Below are positions 47,487-56,884 of a stretch of DNA of 64,000 nucleotides, piece after piece. The position numbers were made by a program, and so were the translations under genes. The notes beneath the pieces were generated by a model. It saw nothing but the letters and a program-made list of their open reading frames with translations, was not told the origin of the DNA and did not search any database. The DNA is taken from the NCBI RefSeq assembly GCF_000516515.1, contig NZ_KI911784.1, forward strand, positions 3,448,633-3,512,632, written 5' to 3'. Source of the stretch: Chloroflexus sp. Y-396-1. GTDB taxonomy: Bacteria > Chloroflexota > Chloroflexia > Chloroflexales > Chloroflexaceae. How positions within the stretch are numbered: position 1 is the first letter of the stretch; each line of letters begins with the position of its first letter.

Positions 47487-49862
47487 TCATCTCTGTGTCA
47501 GTGGCACAAAAACGTGATAGGTAGGCACAACCTCTATCGGTAACCCCATCTGACCGGTAGCATCGCGGAAACGCACAAACAATCGCGGTGTTTCTGTCGT
47601 TTCCCAACGCCAACGTACCTCTGGAATAAACGGTAGCCACGCCGCCGTCGTGAAATCAGGTGTCTCGCTCAGTTGTACCTCTATCGGCAGATATTGTTCG
47701 CTCGCATTGAGCACTACCCGCACCGTGGCTGGGTCAAGCCATTCCGCGCTTGCAGTTGCTTGGGGGGGCAGGTTGAGTAGGACAGTTTGCGAAACAACCG
47801 CTGTGTTACCTGCCCGGTCGAAGTAGTGCACTTCGACGACGTGTTCTCCTTCGACTGGTGGCAGGCTCCAACGGTAGCTGTCATAGTAGGGTAGCGGATC
47901 ACTCGCTTCGCCGTTAATACTAAGTGTCACTGCAACAATGCCACCGTTGTCGTCTATTGCGTTCGTATCAATGCGGATTGTTCGTTCAGTAACAACGACT
48001 GGTTCTACCATTAGCGACGATTCTGTGGCTAGTGCCGCAATTTCTGCTCGTGTCAACGGACGGTCGAAAACAGTTAACTCATCGATACGTACTCCGGCGC
48101 TGGGTCCGCCGCTGCTAAATCGCCCTATATAGAGAAATGCACCGGTAAGGTACGGCAATACACTGCTACTTCGTTCGGCAACCAGTATACCATCAATATA
48201 AAGCCACTTCTTGCCGTTCACCGCATCCCAACTGATCGCAAAATGATGCCAGCCGGGGTTTAAGGTGTCTGGTACGCTAAGCAAGTCTTCGCCACTCGTT
48301 GCATCACCAACCGTCCAGAATGTCCACTGCGCGTTCCCATTGGGACCGAGTTGATCTCGACGGAGCGCCAGCGTACCGGTGTAGATTGGTGCTCCTATCG
48401 GCTCGGCGCTTGTAGCAAGTAGGTAATGGCGGTTGAGGCTATTAGCGGGAAAGTTCTCTGGTATTTCAACCCACAGACTGATCGTGCCCTGTTCGATGAT
48501 CAGATTTCCGGTAGTTGGAAATGCAATCTCGGCGCGGTCGCTGATCAACGCCTGACCAAAGCGGCCATCCGCAAAGCGCAGGGTACCGTTGATGTAAGGT
48601 AAGCCCTGGCCGATGGTCTGGAGGGGGTGTCCATCGAAACTGACTGACAGTAGAACGTGATCGGGTGGGTTAACCCGTATTGTACCAATCGGTGGTGTCG
48701 TATCGGGAACCGGTAATGAATGGGCGGGTGGCGTAAAATCGTAAGTGCCGATCAGATTTGGGTGCCAGAGCCATGTGCTGGCAGCGCAACCGGCATAGGC
48801 AGGGCAGGGATCAGGGCCAGGGCCAAACCAGCCGTAAGGATCAACCTGTTTGCGGATGCCCCCCTCCCAACGTCGGACTTCAAAGTGGAGATGTGGCGTG
48901 CCGCTAACACCGCTGGCCCCGCTCATACCAATCGGTTGACCAGCCGAAACCTGCACACCGTTGCCTTCGCTAAAGATAGGCGCAAATGCACTCAGGTGCC
49001 AGTAGACGGTCTCATAGCCGTTGGGATGAATAATCACCACCCCCAAACCACGGGCTTCGCGAAATGCGTAGGCTTTACCGGCGGCTGCGGCAAGAATTGG
49101 TGTTGCAAACGGTGCATCAGGAAAGACATAATCATGACCGTCGTGACCGTCGTACTGGACATGACGCCGACCAAGATAATCAATCATCTCGTTATTGCCA
49201 TCACCGCCCAGATCAACCATCGGATACATATGATCAAAATAGGCAAGATGATAAACCTTTGTTCCTAGAGGCCATGGTGCGTGCAGCCAGCCATTGATGT
49301 CGGATGGTGCACTCACCGGTGGGGCAAAGCGACCATCGAAGTAAGTACGGAGAGCGGCTTTCGTCGCTTTCACTGCTGTCAGCCATGCGGCTGCATCACG
49401 TCCTTGTGCTAAAAAGCGTTTGATAGCAATCCACTCTGCCGGCTCGTCGAGCGAAAGTGTAAGTGTTAACCCATCTTGCAACCGGATAGTTGGTGGTTGT
49501 TGATATGGGCCTAAGCCAGCACGTAATTCCCGGTGTACCCAGACTATCTGCTCGGTGAAACCGACAGGGCCGTGTTGACCAAATGGAGTAGAGAGCACTT
49601 CATCGGGTGGTGATGGATTACTTAACAGACCAGCAGTTGCTTCCAATAGCGCCAAAGTGAGAAACGGGCTAACACCGTAGTAATTGCTCTGCTCCTCGAT
49701 GATCTGGGCGGCAGTTTTTCCATCAAAATGCACATGCTTAAGTGGACCAGGTTGTTGCTCTAGGAACGTCGCAATGTTCCACTTCTCTGATGGTTGAGCG
49801 TGTAGTGAGGTTACAGGTATGATCAATGTGACAAGCAAGAGATAGTATGTCAGACGATGCAT
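47487..49862 (-). CDS. Secreted M23 peptidase with LamG-like domain
   Basis: A 791-residue exported protein. The ATG at 49862 gives a signal peptide (LTYYLLLVTLIIPVTSLHAQ). An N-terminal helical region resembles those of cell-wall enzymes. The M23 metallopeptidase core has YDGHDGHDYVFPDAPFATP, HPNGYETVYWHLS and the HxH motif in TPHLHFEVRRW, near residues 270-400, so zinc ligands are present. After a Pro-rich linker, a concanavalin-A/LamG-like domain lies at about 460-630 (GTISLWVEIPENFP, HHFAISWDAVNGKKWLYIDG, RIDELTVFDRPLTRAEIAAL). Ig-like strands follow to the end. It probably cuts peptidoglycan cross-links or another polymer at the cell surface. The 5' region lacks a clear ribosome site. 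Confidence 0.88.
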   Translation of the reverse strand: MHRLTYYLLLVTLIIPVTSLHAQPSEKWNIATFLEQQPGPLKHVHFDGKTAAQIIEEQSNYYGVSPFLTLALLEATAGLLSNPSPPDEVLSTPFGQHGPVGFTEQIVWVHRELRAGLGPYQQPPTIRLQDGLTLTLSLDEPAEWIAIKRFLAQGRDAAAWLTAVKATKAALRTYFDGRFAPPVSAPSDINGWLHAPWPLGTKVYHLAYFDHMYPMVDLGGDGNNEMIDYLGRRHVQYDGHDGHDYVFPDAPFATPILAAAAGKAYAFREARGLGVVIIHPNGYETVYWHLSAFAPIFSEGNGVQVSAGQPIGMSGASGVSGTPHLHFEVRRWEGGIRKQVDPYGWFGPGPDPCPAYAGCAASTWLWHPNLIGTYDFTPPAHSLPVPDTTPPIGTIRVNPPDHVLLSVSFDGHPLQTIGQGLPYINGTLRFADGRFGQALISDRAEIAFPTTGNLIIEQGTISLWVEIPENFPANSLNRHYLLATSAEPIGAPIYTGTLALRRDQLGPNGNAQWTFWTVGDATSGEDLLSVPDTLNPGWHHFAISWDAVNGKKWLYIDGILVAERSSSVLPYLTGAFLYIGRFSSGGPSAGVRIDELTVFDRPLTRAEIAALATESSLMVEPVVVTERTIRIDTNAIDDNGGIVAVTLSINGEASDPLPYYDSYRWSLPPVEGEHVVEVHYFDRAGNTAVVSQTVLLNLPPQATASAEWLDPATVRVVLNASEQYLPIEVQLSETPDFTTAAWLPFIPEVRWRWETTETPRLFVRFRDATGQMGLPIEVVPTYHVFVPLTQR

Positions 49863-50297
49863 GAATGTGACCAATATATGCAGAAACAGACCGCTGCTGC
49901 CAGGCTTAATTATATAACGTAGCCAGAGCTGAAGAGTTACGCACACTACGAAGGTTATGCGGGAATTTGGTTCGGCTTACCCCTTATCATCTCTACCAGT
50001 AATAAGGAAGCTGGTAAAAATGTCGTGAAACGACAACAGAAACACTACCTTACCGCTGCAACGACAGAGGGGCACGCTATGCCGTGCCCCTTCGTACCGT
50101 CAGACAGCTCCTGATAAAGAGCGTGTCTGAAACGTGCACCTATGCTTCGGGAGCGCGGGCCGCTGTCCTGCGTTCTGATGTGAGAGAGTGAAACCCTGTC
50201 GAAGTTGTTGTCCGACCGTGCCTGAGCAGGTTGGCTCACAGCACGGCAGCCTCTTTCTCTGTTCCCACGAGGGAGCTTTCAGACTGTCGTTTATCTT
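49863..50297. other. 435-bp intergenic region
   Basis: No gene is supported. It has a hairpin AGGGGCACG-CTATGC-CGTGCCCCT at 50068-50091, possibly the leuD operon terminator though without a T-tract. There is also a GTGTCTGAAAC near 50125, which matches the ends of the element at 15968-16175, and a fragment GGGAGCGCGGGCCGCTGTCCTGCG near 50150-50173. Confidence 0.5.
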
Positions 50298-50927
50298 CTA
50301 CTCTATCTTGCCCCGACCGTGTACGTTCGTCACAACCGGTTGTGGATGCGTTGCCTCATACTCTGCGATGAGCGCCTCTTGATTGAGCAAAAAGCCTAAT
50401 TGATCAACTCCGTGCAAGAGGCAATATTTGCTGAACGCATCAATTGGGAAACTAATCTGCCGACCGTTGGGCAGGGTGACCGTTTGGGCTGCGAGATCGA
50501 TAACCAGGTGCATTTGGGGATCAACTGCATAATGCGCTACCAGCTCATCGTAGACGGTCTGATCGACCGTCACCGGTAATAACCCGATCTTCAGCGCATT
50601 GCTGCGAAAAATGTCGGCGAACGATGGAGCAACAACGGCGCGAAAGCCGTAATCTTGTAATGCCCAAGGGGCATGCTCACGAGAGCTACCGCAACCAAAG
50701 TTACGCCCACTGATCAGAATCGTTGCTCCGGCCGCTTCGGGCCGATTGAGTGGGAAGTCAGGATTGAGCGTACCATCGGATCGGTAGCGCCAGGCCTCAA
50801 ACAGACCGGCAGCCAGACCGCTCTTATCGGTAACCTTCAGAAACCGCGCCGGAATAATTTGATCGGTGTCAATATTGTCAACCGCTAAAACAACCGCTTT
50901 TCCGGTAATCATTGAAATCGGTTCCAC
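50298..50927 (-). CDS. leuD: 3-isopropylmalate dehydratase small subunit LeuD
   Basis: Small subunit of isopropylmalate isomerase in leucine synthesis. The 209-residue protein has NIDTDQIIPARFLK and the swivel-domain motif GRNFGCGSSREHAPWAL. The GTG at 50927 is chosen: AAGGAG lies 6 nt upstream and the family usually starts M-E-P. An ATG at 50942 that overlaps the leuC stop (ATGA) is the alternative. Last gene of the ilv-leu operon. Confidence 0.95.
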   Translation of the reverse strand: MEPISMITGKAVVLAVDNIDTDQIIPARFLKVTDKSGLAAGLFEAWRYRSDGTLNPDFPLNRPEAAGATILISGRNFGCGSSREHAPWALQDYGFRAVVAPSFADIFRSNALKIGLLPVTVDQTVYDELVAHYAVDPQMHLVIDLAAQTVTLPNGRQISFPIDAFSKYCLLHGVDQLGFLLNQEALIAEYEATHPQPVVTNVHGRGKIE

Positions 50928-50938
50928 AGCGATCTCCT

Positions 50939-52366
50939 TCATACATTCAACAGAGTACGTGGATCGGTAACGACACCGGTCACTGCTGCGGCAGCCGCAG
51001 TAAGCGGACTGGCCAGCATCGTGCGTGCTCCTGGCCCTTGCCGACCCTCAAAGTTGCGGTTCGAGGTGCTGATTGCATACTTACCAGGCGGAACCTTGTC
51101 GTCATTCATCCCCAGACACGCACTACAACCGGCTTCGCGCCACTCGGCTCCTGCCTCTTTGAAAATTCGATCCAGCCCTTCCGCTTCGGCTGCCCGCTTA
51201 ACCTGTTGCGAGCCGGGAACCACCATCACGCGCACACCGGGGGCAACCTTACGCCCACGGAAGAATTGGGCGGCCTGACGGAGATCCGACAACCGCGAGT
51301 TGGTACAAGAGCCGATAAAGACCACATCAACCGGATGTCCCAACAATGGCTTACCCGGTTCGAGACCCATATAGGCCAGCGCCTTATCAAGTGCGGCCCG
51401 GCTACGCGCATCGGGCATATCCTCTGGCCGCGGAACCGGTGCGTCAATCGGAATTCCCATGCCGGGGTTGGTGCCGTAGGTAATCATCGGTTTCAGATCA
51501 CTTACCGAGAGGGTTAGTTCGTGGTCGAACACTGCACCTTCATCGCTGGGCAATGTGCGCCAGCGGGCGACTGCCGCTTCAAAATCAGCCCCTTTCGGTG
51601 CAAAAGGTCGCCCCGCAATATACTCAAAGGTCGTGTCATCAGGCGCCACCATTCCGGCGCGGGCACCGCCTTCGATACTCATATTACAAATGGTCATCCG
51701 CTCTTCCATCGAAAGCGAGCGGATTGCCTCACCCATGTACTCGAACACATAGCCGGTGCCGCCACCGACACCGTATTTGGCAATGAGCGCCAGAATAATG
51801 TCCTTTGCCGTTACCCCAGGACTAAGCCGACCATCGATGCGTACCGCACACGTCTTCGGTTTTCGTTGTAAGAGACATTGCGTTGCCAGCACGTGCCCCA
51901 CCTCAGACGTGCCAATCCCAAACGCTAAGGCTCCAAATGCGCCGTGGGTACTGGTATGGCTATCCCCACAGACAATCGTCATTCCTGGCTGAGTTAGCCC
52001 TTGTTCGGGTCCGATCACGTGGACAATGCCCTGATTCTCGTCGCCTAACTCGAACAATGGAATACCAAACTCGGCACAGTTTTTACGTAATTGCTCAAGC
52101 TGGCTGATCGCCATTGGATCAACGACCGGAATAATCCCCAAATGATTGCGGGGGGTAGTCGGCGTACTGTGATCCATCGTGGCGAGCGTCTTATCCGGGC
52201 GACGCACGCGCAGACCACGCTGGCGCAATTCGGTAAATGCTTGTGGCGAAGTAACTTCGTGAATCAGATGGAGATCAATGTAGAGTACTGCTGGCGTCTC
52301 TGGTGTCTCTGGACGTACTATATGGGCTTCCCAGACCTTATCAAACAGGGTGCGCGGTTTACTCAT
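50939..52366 (-). CDS. leuC: 3-isopropylmalate dehydratase large subunit LeuC
   Basis: Iron-sulfur subunit that interconverts 2- and 3-isopropylmalate. The 475-residue protein shows [32 protein letters not shown], the cluster ligands in [15 protein letters not shown] and SACLGMND (Cys residues), and [29 protein letters not shown] precedes the ATG. It begins 20 nt after pheA and is followed at once by leuD. Confidence 0.97.
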   Translation of the reverse strand: MSKPRTLFDKVWEAHIVRPETPETPAVLYIDLHLIHEVTSPQAFTELRQRGLRVRRPDKTLATMDHSTPTTPRNHLGIIPVVDPMAISQLEQLRKNCAEFGIPLFELGDENQGIVHVIGPEQGLTQPGMTIVCGDSHTSTHGAFGALAFGIGTSEVGHVLATQCLLQRKPKTCAVRIDGRLSPGVTAKDIILALIAKYGVGGGTGYVFEYMGEAIRSLSMEERMTICNMSIEGGARAGMVAPDDTTFEYIAGRPFAPKGADFEAAVARWRTLPSDEGAVFDHELTLSVSDLKPMITYGTNPGMGIPIDAPVPRPEDMPDARSRAALDKALAYMGLEPGKPLLGHPVDVVFIGSCTNSRLSDLRQAAQFFRGRKVAPGVRVMVVPGSQQVKRAAEAEGLDRIFKEAGAEWREAGCSACLGMNDDKVPPGKYAISTSNRNFEGRQGPGARTMLASPLTAAAAAVTGVVTDPRTLLNV

Positions 52367-52386
52367 TTCTCCTCTCCTTGCCGCAA

Positions 52387-53238
52387 TTAACCAGAATTGC
52401 CGTTCGTGCCACGCCAGCGCGGATAACTGCCAAAAATCTTCAGCATCCCAGTGTGTAGCCGAATCCGCTCTAAAGCGCGGGCAACGTGTGGTTCGCGGCG
52501 GTGTCCGTTAATGTCAACCAAAAAGATGTATTGGCCGAGTATTGCACGGGTCGGGCGTGACTCGAGTTTGGTCATGTTGATATTTTCGACTGCCAGTTCC
52601 TGAAGGGCGGTGACGAGACTGCCCGGTCGATCTTCGCGAGTGAAACCGAAACAAAAGCTTGTCTTGTCGTCACCGGTTGGCGGCGAGTCTTCTCGCGCCA
52701 GCACGATGAAGCGCGTAACGTTATGAGGGCTGTCGGCAATATCACGGGCTAGAATCGCAGCACCAACAAGTTGGGCTGCGCGTAAGGTACCAATCGCAGC
52801 CGCCGGACGCTCATCAGCCATTGCTTCCGCGGGTGCAGCCGAATTGCTGAGCGAAGCAACAGTTGCCACACCGGGTAAACATCGTTCCACAAAGCGCCGA
52901 CATTGAGCGAGCGATTGTGGGTGGGCGTACAACACCTTGATGTCACTCAGTTGTAATCCCGGACGTGCCAGCAGGTACTGTCGGATTGGTACGACAATTT
53001 CGCCCGCAATTTGCAAGTTGGTCTCGTGGATCAGCAGATCAAGGGTATAGCTGACACTGCCCTCAAGCAGATTCTCAATTGGCAAAACACCAACGGTAGC
53101 CGCTTCAGTTTCAATCGCTGTGACCACCGCAGGGATGCTCACCAGAGGGAGCAGCCGCGCTTCCCGCCCCGCTGCGTAAGCGAGCGCTGCTTCTTCACTA
53201 AAGGTTCCTGGTGGACCAAGATAGGCAATAGTTTGCAT
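52387..53238 (-). CDS. pheA: Prephenate dehydratase PheA
   Basis: Converts prephenate to phenylpyruvate. The 283-residue protein begins [18 protein letters not shown], has [13 protein letters not shown] and the TRF motif [11 protein letters not shown] of the catalytic domain, and ends with an ACT domain. ESRPTR in the ACT domain is the usual Phe-binding motif, so feedback inhibition by Phe is expected. ATG at 53238 or 53241; no clear ribosome site. Its place inside the ilv-leu operon is unusual. Confidence 0.94.
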   Translation of the reverse strand: MQTIAYLGPPGTFSEEAALAYAAGREARLLPLVSIPAVVTAIETEAATVGVLPIENLLEGSVSYTLDLLIHETNLQIAGEIVVPIRQYLLARPGLQLSDIKVLYAHPQSLAQCRRFVERCLPGVATVASLSNSAAPAEAMADERPAAAIGTLRAAQLVGAAILARDIADSPHNVTRFIVLAREDSPPTGDDKTSFCFGFTREDRPGSLVTALQELAVENINMTKLESRPTRAILGQYIFLVDINGHRREPHVARALERIRLHTGMLKIFGSYPRWRGTNGNSG

Positions 53239-53288
53239 CATACGTGTGTGTAGGCAGGCTGATCCGATATCGTCAGTGGGTAGATGTG

Positions 53289-53359
53289 CAGAGAAGTGAG
53301 TAGCAAGAACTGACCAATGCTCACAATTGGTCATTCCCAGCCCGTTTCTCACTTCTCTG
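53289..53359 (-). other. Nested inverted repeat between leuA and pheA
   Basis: Outer arms CAGAGAAGTGAG (53289-53300) and CTCACTTCTCTG (53348-53359) enclose an inner hairpin TGACCAAT (53311-53318) / ATTGGTCA (53326-53333) with a 7-nt loop. All pairs are perfect. In RNA it should form a two-tier stem within the operon transcript. No T-tract follows; a role in processing or partial termination is possible. Confidence 0.6.
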
Positions 53360-53407
53360 TGCTCTGGTCAAGGCAAAGCATTCTTCATTCCCGACCAGCA
53401 TCAAACC

Positions 53408-55114
53408 CTAGCCGAGCGTGCTACCGCCAAAGATGTCAACCGGCAAACTACTCGTCTCGCCGCTGTAGCCAGCAGAATAGGCCATCGCTTCCGCCTTAAT
53501 CCGCTCCTGGCGCGCCGCTAACATCTTATTGAGGGCAGCCATATACGCCTGGGCGGCAGCCACGATGGTATCGGTATGTACCCCATAACCACTGAAGATC
53601 TGCTGGGTTGGACGACGACCGGTCAGGCTGATTGCAGTGCTGCTACTCTCGTTCAAGCGGGCAGGTGAACCTTGCTCACGAATGCGCACCGTCACTTCGG
53701 CGACCGCATCAAGCCCCTCAGTGATGGCATTGATCGAGAACTCAATCAACTCGTTGGGACGCTGAATGATGCGGTTGATCGCCTGATAAACAGCATCGAC
53801 CGGCCCGGTACCCTGGGCGCTGTCAACTTTGGCTTGACCATCAGGCCCGATCAGGCGCACGGTTGCCGTCGGAATCATCCCGACACCTGATGCGTATTGC
53901 ACGTGATCGAGTTTATACAACTCTGGGGTATGCTGCATCTCACCGGCGATCAATGCCTCAATGTCGCGATCATCGACTCGCTTCTTCCGATCACACAGGT
54001 CTTTGAAGCGAGCAAAGACGTGCTGGAACTCCTCTTCGTTCAGCTTGTAGCCCTTTTCTTCGAGATACTTGCGGAAGGCATGGCGACCTGAGTGTTTCCC
54101 TAACACCAGCGTATTGCTTTCCAGCCCCACTGTCTCGGCACTCATGATCTCGTAAGTCTGGCGATACTTCAAGACACCATCCTGATGGATGCCCGATTCG
54201 TGGGCAAAGGCATTGGCGCCAACGATAGCCTTGTTCGGTGGCACCGGTATGCCGATAAAGCTACTGACCAGTCGTGAAGTACGGGCAATTTCGCGGGTCT
54301 CAATCCGTGTCCGCAGGCCATAATATTGTTGGCGTGTATGCAATGCCATCACCACTTCTTCCAGTGAGGCATTACCTGCCCGTTCACCGATACCGTTGAT
54401 AGTACATTCAACTTGCCGGGCGCCGGCACGCACACCGGCCAGCGAATTAGCAACTGCCATGCCGAGATCGTCGTGACAATGGGTCGAGAGGATGCACCGT
54501 TCAATGCCCGGTACATTCTCGCGCAAATCGCGGATCATCGCCCCATACTCATCAGGGGTGAGATAACCGACCGTATCGGGAATATTGAGGGTGGTAGCTC
54601 CGGCGGCCACGGCTACGGCTACAGCTTCACGCAAGAAGAGCGGATCGGTGCGACCGGCATCCATCGGTGAGAACTCAACATCCTCGCACAGCGATCGCGC
54701 ATAGCTGACCATTTCGTGAATCAGCTCCAGGGCTTCGGCGCGTGTTTTACGAAACTGATATTCGAGATGAATGTCTGAAGTTGACATAAATGTGTGAATG
54801 CGCTTTTTCGCTGCCGGTTGGATCGCACTCCACGCCTTATCAATATCGTCACGGTTGGCGCGGGCCAGTGCTGCGATAATCGGGCCATCGGGTGTACCGA
54901 TTTCACGGGCAATTTCGTGCACCGCCGCCCAATCACCGGGCGAAGCAGCCGGAAAACCGGCCTCGATAATGTCTACCCGCAGTCGGGCCAACTGGCGGGC
55001 GACCTCTAATTTCTCTTCTAGCGTCATGGTACAGCCGGGCGCCTGTTCACCATCGCGCAGGGTTGTATCAAAGATCCGAACGTACTCTACACTCGGTTCA
55101 GTTGTGTTGGTCAT
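53408..55114 (-). CDS. leuA: 2-isopropylmalate synthase LeuA
   Basis: First committed enzyme of leucine synthesis, joining acetyl-CoA to 2-ketoisovalerate. The 568-residue protein has FDTTLRDGEQAPGCTM, HCHDDLGMAVANSLAG with the metal-binding HxH, NGIGERAGNASLEEV and LGKHSGRHAF. A C-terminal regulatory domain (about 400-550) is present, so Leu feedback is likely. AGGAGGTAACT precedes the ATG at 55114. It sits 70 nt after ilvC. Confidence 0.97.
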   Translation of the reverse strand: MTNTTEPSVEYVRIFDTTLRDGEQAPGCTMTLEEKLEVARQLARLRVDIIEAGFPAASPGDWAAVHEIAREIGTPDGPIIAALARANRDDIDKAWSAIQPAAKKRIHTFMSTSDIHLEYQFRKTRAEALELIHEMVSYARSLCEDVEFSPMDAGRTDPLFLREAVAVAVAAGATTLNIPDTVGYLTPDEYGAMIRDLRENVPGIERCILSTHCHDDLGMAVANSLAGVRAGARQVECTINGIGERAGNASLEEVVMALHTRQQYYGLRTRIETREIARTSRLVSSFIGIPVPPNKAIVGANAFAHESGIHQDGVLKYRQTYEIMSAETVGLESNTLVLGKHSGRHAFRKYLEEKGYKLNEEEFQHVFARFKDLCDRKKRVDDRDIEALIAGEMQHTPELYKLDHVQYASGVGMIPTATVRLIGPDGQAKVDSAQGTGPVDAVYQAINRIIQRPNELIEFSINAITEGLDAVAEVTVRIREQGSPARLNESSSTAISLTGRRPTQQIFSGYGVHTDTIVAAAQAYMAALNKMLAARQERIKAEAMAYSAGYSGETSSLPVDIFGGSTLG

Positions 55115-55182
55115 AGTTACCTCCTGTTGCGTTACTGGGGCAGGTCGTGGCCGAAACACTGCCGACCACGACTGATACACTC

Positions 55183-56205
55183 TCAGGCGCCACCCTCGCC
55201 GGGTTTAACTTCACGCGGATTCACGAAGGGCATCATACGGCGCAGTTCACGGCCAATTTGTTCAATTGGATGATTGATGTCGGCCTGACGATACGCATTA
55301 AAGCGGGGGCGTCCATTGTGATTTTCCTCGATCCAGTCTTCTGCGAAGGCACCGCTCTGGATGTCGGCCAGAATCTGGCGCATAGCCGCCCGCGTTTGAT
55401 CGGTGATGATCTTCGGGCCAGCGGTGTAATCACCCCACTCAGCAGTGTCACTCACCGAATAGCGCATGTAGTTGAGGCCACCCTGGTAGAAGAGGTCGAC
55501 GATCAGCTTCAGCTCGTGCATACACTCGAAATAGGCAACTTCTGGCTGATACCCGGCCTCTACCAGAGTCTCGAAAGCAGCTTTGACCAGCGCACTCACT
55601 CCGCCGCAGAGCACAACCTGTTCACCGAACAGATCGGTCTCCGTCTCCTCGGCGAAGGTTGTCCGCAACACGCCAGCACGAGTACAGCCCAGGCCCTTGG
55701 CGTAAGCCAGGGCGTCCTCGAACGCACCGCCGGTCGCGTCTTGTTCAACCGCGATCAATGCTGGCACGCCGCCGCCTTGAACAAACACCTCACGCACGCG
55801 ATGGCCAGGCGCTTTAGGCGCGACCATACTGACGTCAATCCCCTTTGGAGGCACAATCTGACCAAAGCGAATATTGAAGCCGTGGGCGAACATTAACGTC
55901 TTACCGGGTTCCATTGCTGGTGCGATGTGCTCGCGGTAGAGTTCGGCCTGACCGATGTCGGGAGTTAACATCATCACAATTTGGGCTTCGCGAGCGGCCT
56001 CTGCAACGGTCATAACCTTCAGGCCAGCAGCTTCAACTTTAGCCCAGCTCTTCGAGCCTGGATACAGACCAACGCGCACGTCGAGACCACTATCGGCGAG
56101 GTTGCGGGCATGGGCGTGACCTTGGCTGCCAAAGCCAATGATGGCGATTGGTTTGTTCTTCAAGCGGTTAAGGTCGGCCTGATTGTCGTAGTAGAGTTCT
56201 GCCAT
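55183..56205 (-). CDS. ilvC: Ketol-acid reductoisomerase IlvC
   Basis: Converts acetohydroxy acids to dihydroxy acids using NADPH and Mg. The 340-residue class I enzyme has the Rossmann motif [34 protein letters not shown] with the metal-binding Asp/Glu, and [12 protein letters not shown]. Between it and ilvN lies a hairpin at 56270-56294. Confidence 0.98.
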   Translation of the reverse strand: MAELYYDNQADLNRLKNKPIAIIGFGSQGHAHARNLADSGLDVRVGLYPGSKSWAKVEAAGLKVMTVAEAAREAQIVMMLTPDIGQAELYREHIAPAMEPGKTLMFAHGFNIRFGQIVPPKGIDVSMVAPKAPGHRVREVFVQGGGVPALIAVEQDATGGAFEDALAYAKGLGCTRAGVLRTTFAEETETDLFGEQVVLCGGVSALVKAAFETLVEAGYQPEVAYFECMHELKLIVDLFYQGGLNYMRYSVSDTAEWGDYTAGPKIITDQTRAAMRQILADIQSGAFAEDWIEENHNGRPRFNAYRQADINHPIEQIGRELRRMMPFVNPREVKPGEGGA

Positions 56206-56269
56206 AATGGTTCAATTCCTCACTCTTGGGCGACCGATCAGCGTCGCCTGCGATAGACCTGAGAACCAC

Positions 56270-56294
56270 TGAGACGCCCACTATGGGCGTCTCA
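56270..56294. other. Hairpin between ilvN and ilvC
   Basis: Perfect 11-bp stem TGAGACGCCCA / TGGGCGTCTCA with a 3-nt loop in the 102-nt gap. No T-tract; probably a transcript-stabilising or processing structure. Confidence 0.5.
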
Positions 56295-56307
56295 GATGAT
56301 CACAATG

Positions 56308-56847
56308 CTAGTTTAGTACCGGTACTGTAGCGCCGTTCGTTGTCGGCTCTACATACTCACTGGCGTTATGACCGCGCGCACCACGTACCATGGCAATACG
56401 TCCGGTGCGCATCATCTCTTTGATACCGTAAGGCCGTACCACTTCGATGAAATTCTCGACCTTACCCGGCGTACCGGTCATCTCGATAATCATCGTGTTG
56501 GTGCCTACATCGACGATCCGCGCCCCAAAGACACTACACATCGAGATAATCTCGTGGCGCACGGCTGGCGGTGCATGCAACTTAATCATTGTCATTTCGC
56601 GTTCGACCGTCGGATCATCGGTGACATCACTGACTTTGATCACTTCAATTAACCGGTAGAGCTGTTTTACTACCTGCTCAACGTCTTCCGATTCAACGAC
56701 CAGCGTGAGACGGCTAACACCGGGGGTTTCACTATGTCCGACGGCCAGGCTCTCGATGTTATAGCCTCGGCGGCGGATCAATCCAATGACACGGCTCAGT
56801 ACACCGGGTCGATCTTGTAAGAGGGCAACGATGGTGTGCGTTTTCAT
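56308..56847 (-). CDS. ilvN: Acetolactate synthase small subunit IlvN/IlvH
   Basis: Regulatory subunit of acetohydroxyacid synthase. The 179-residue protein starts with an ACT domain (THTIVALLQDRPGVLSRVIG then RRRGYNIESLAVGHSE), the usual valine-binding site, followed by the ALS_ss C-terminal domain. AGGAG lies before the ATG at 56847. It follows ilvB by 37 nt. Confidence 0.97.
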   Translation of the reverse strand: MKTHTIVALLQDRPGVLSRVIGLIRRRGYNIESLAVGHSETPGVSRLTLVVESEDVEQVVKQLYRLIEVIKVSDVTDDPTVEREMTMIKLHAPPAVRHEIISMCSVFGARIVDVGTNTMIIEMTGTPGKVENFIEVVRPYGIKEMMRTGRIAMVRGARGHNASEYVEPTTNGATVPVLN

Positions 56848-56884
56848 AATGTACAACTCCTGAGATTACGGTCGCTGCTGCATG

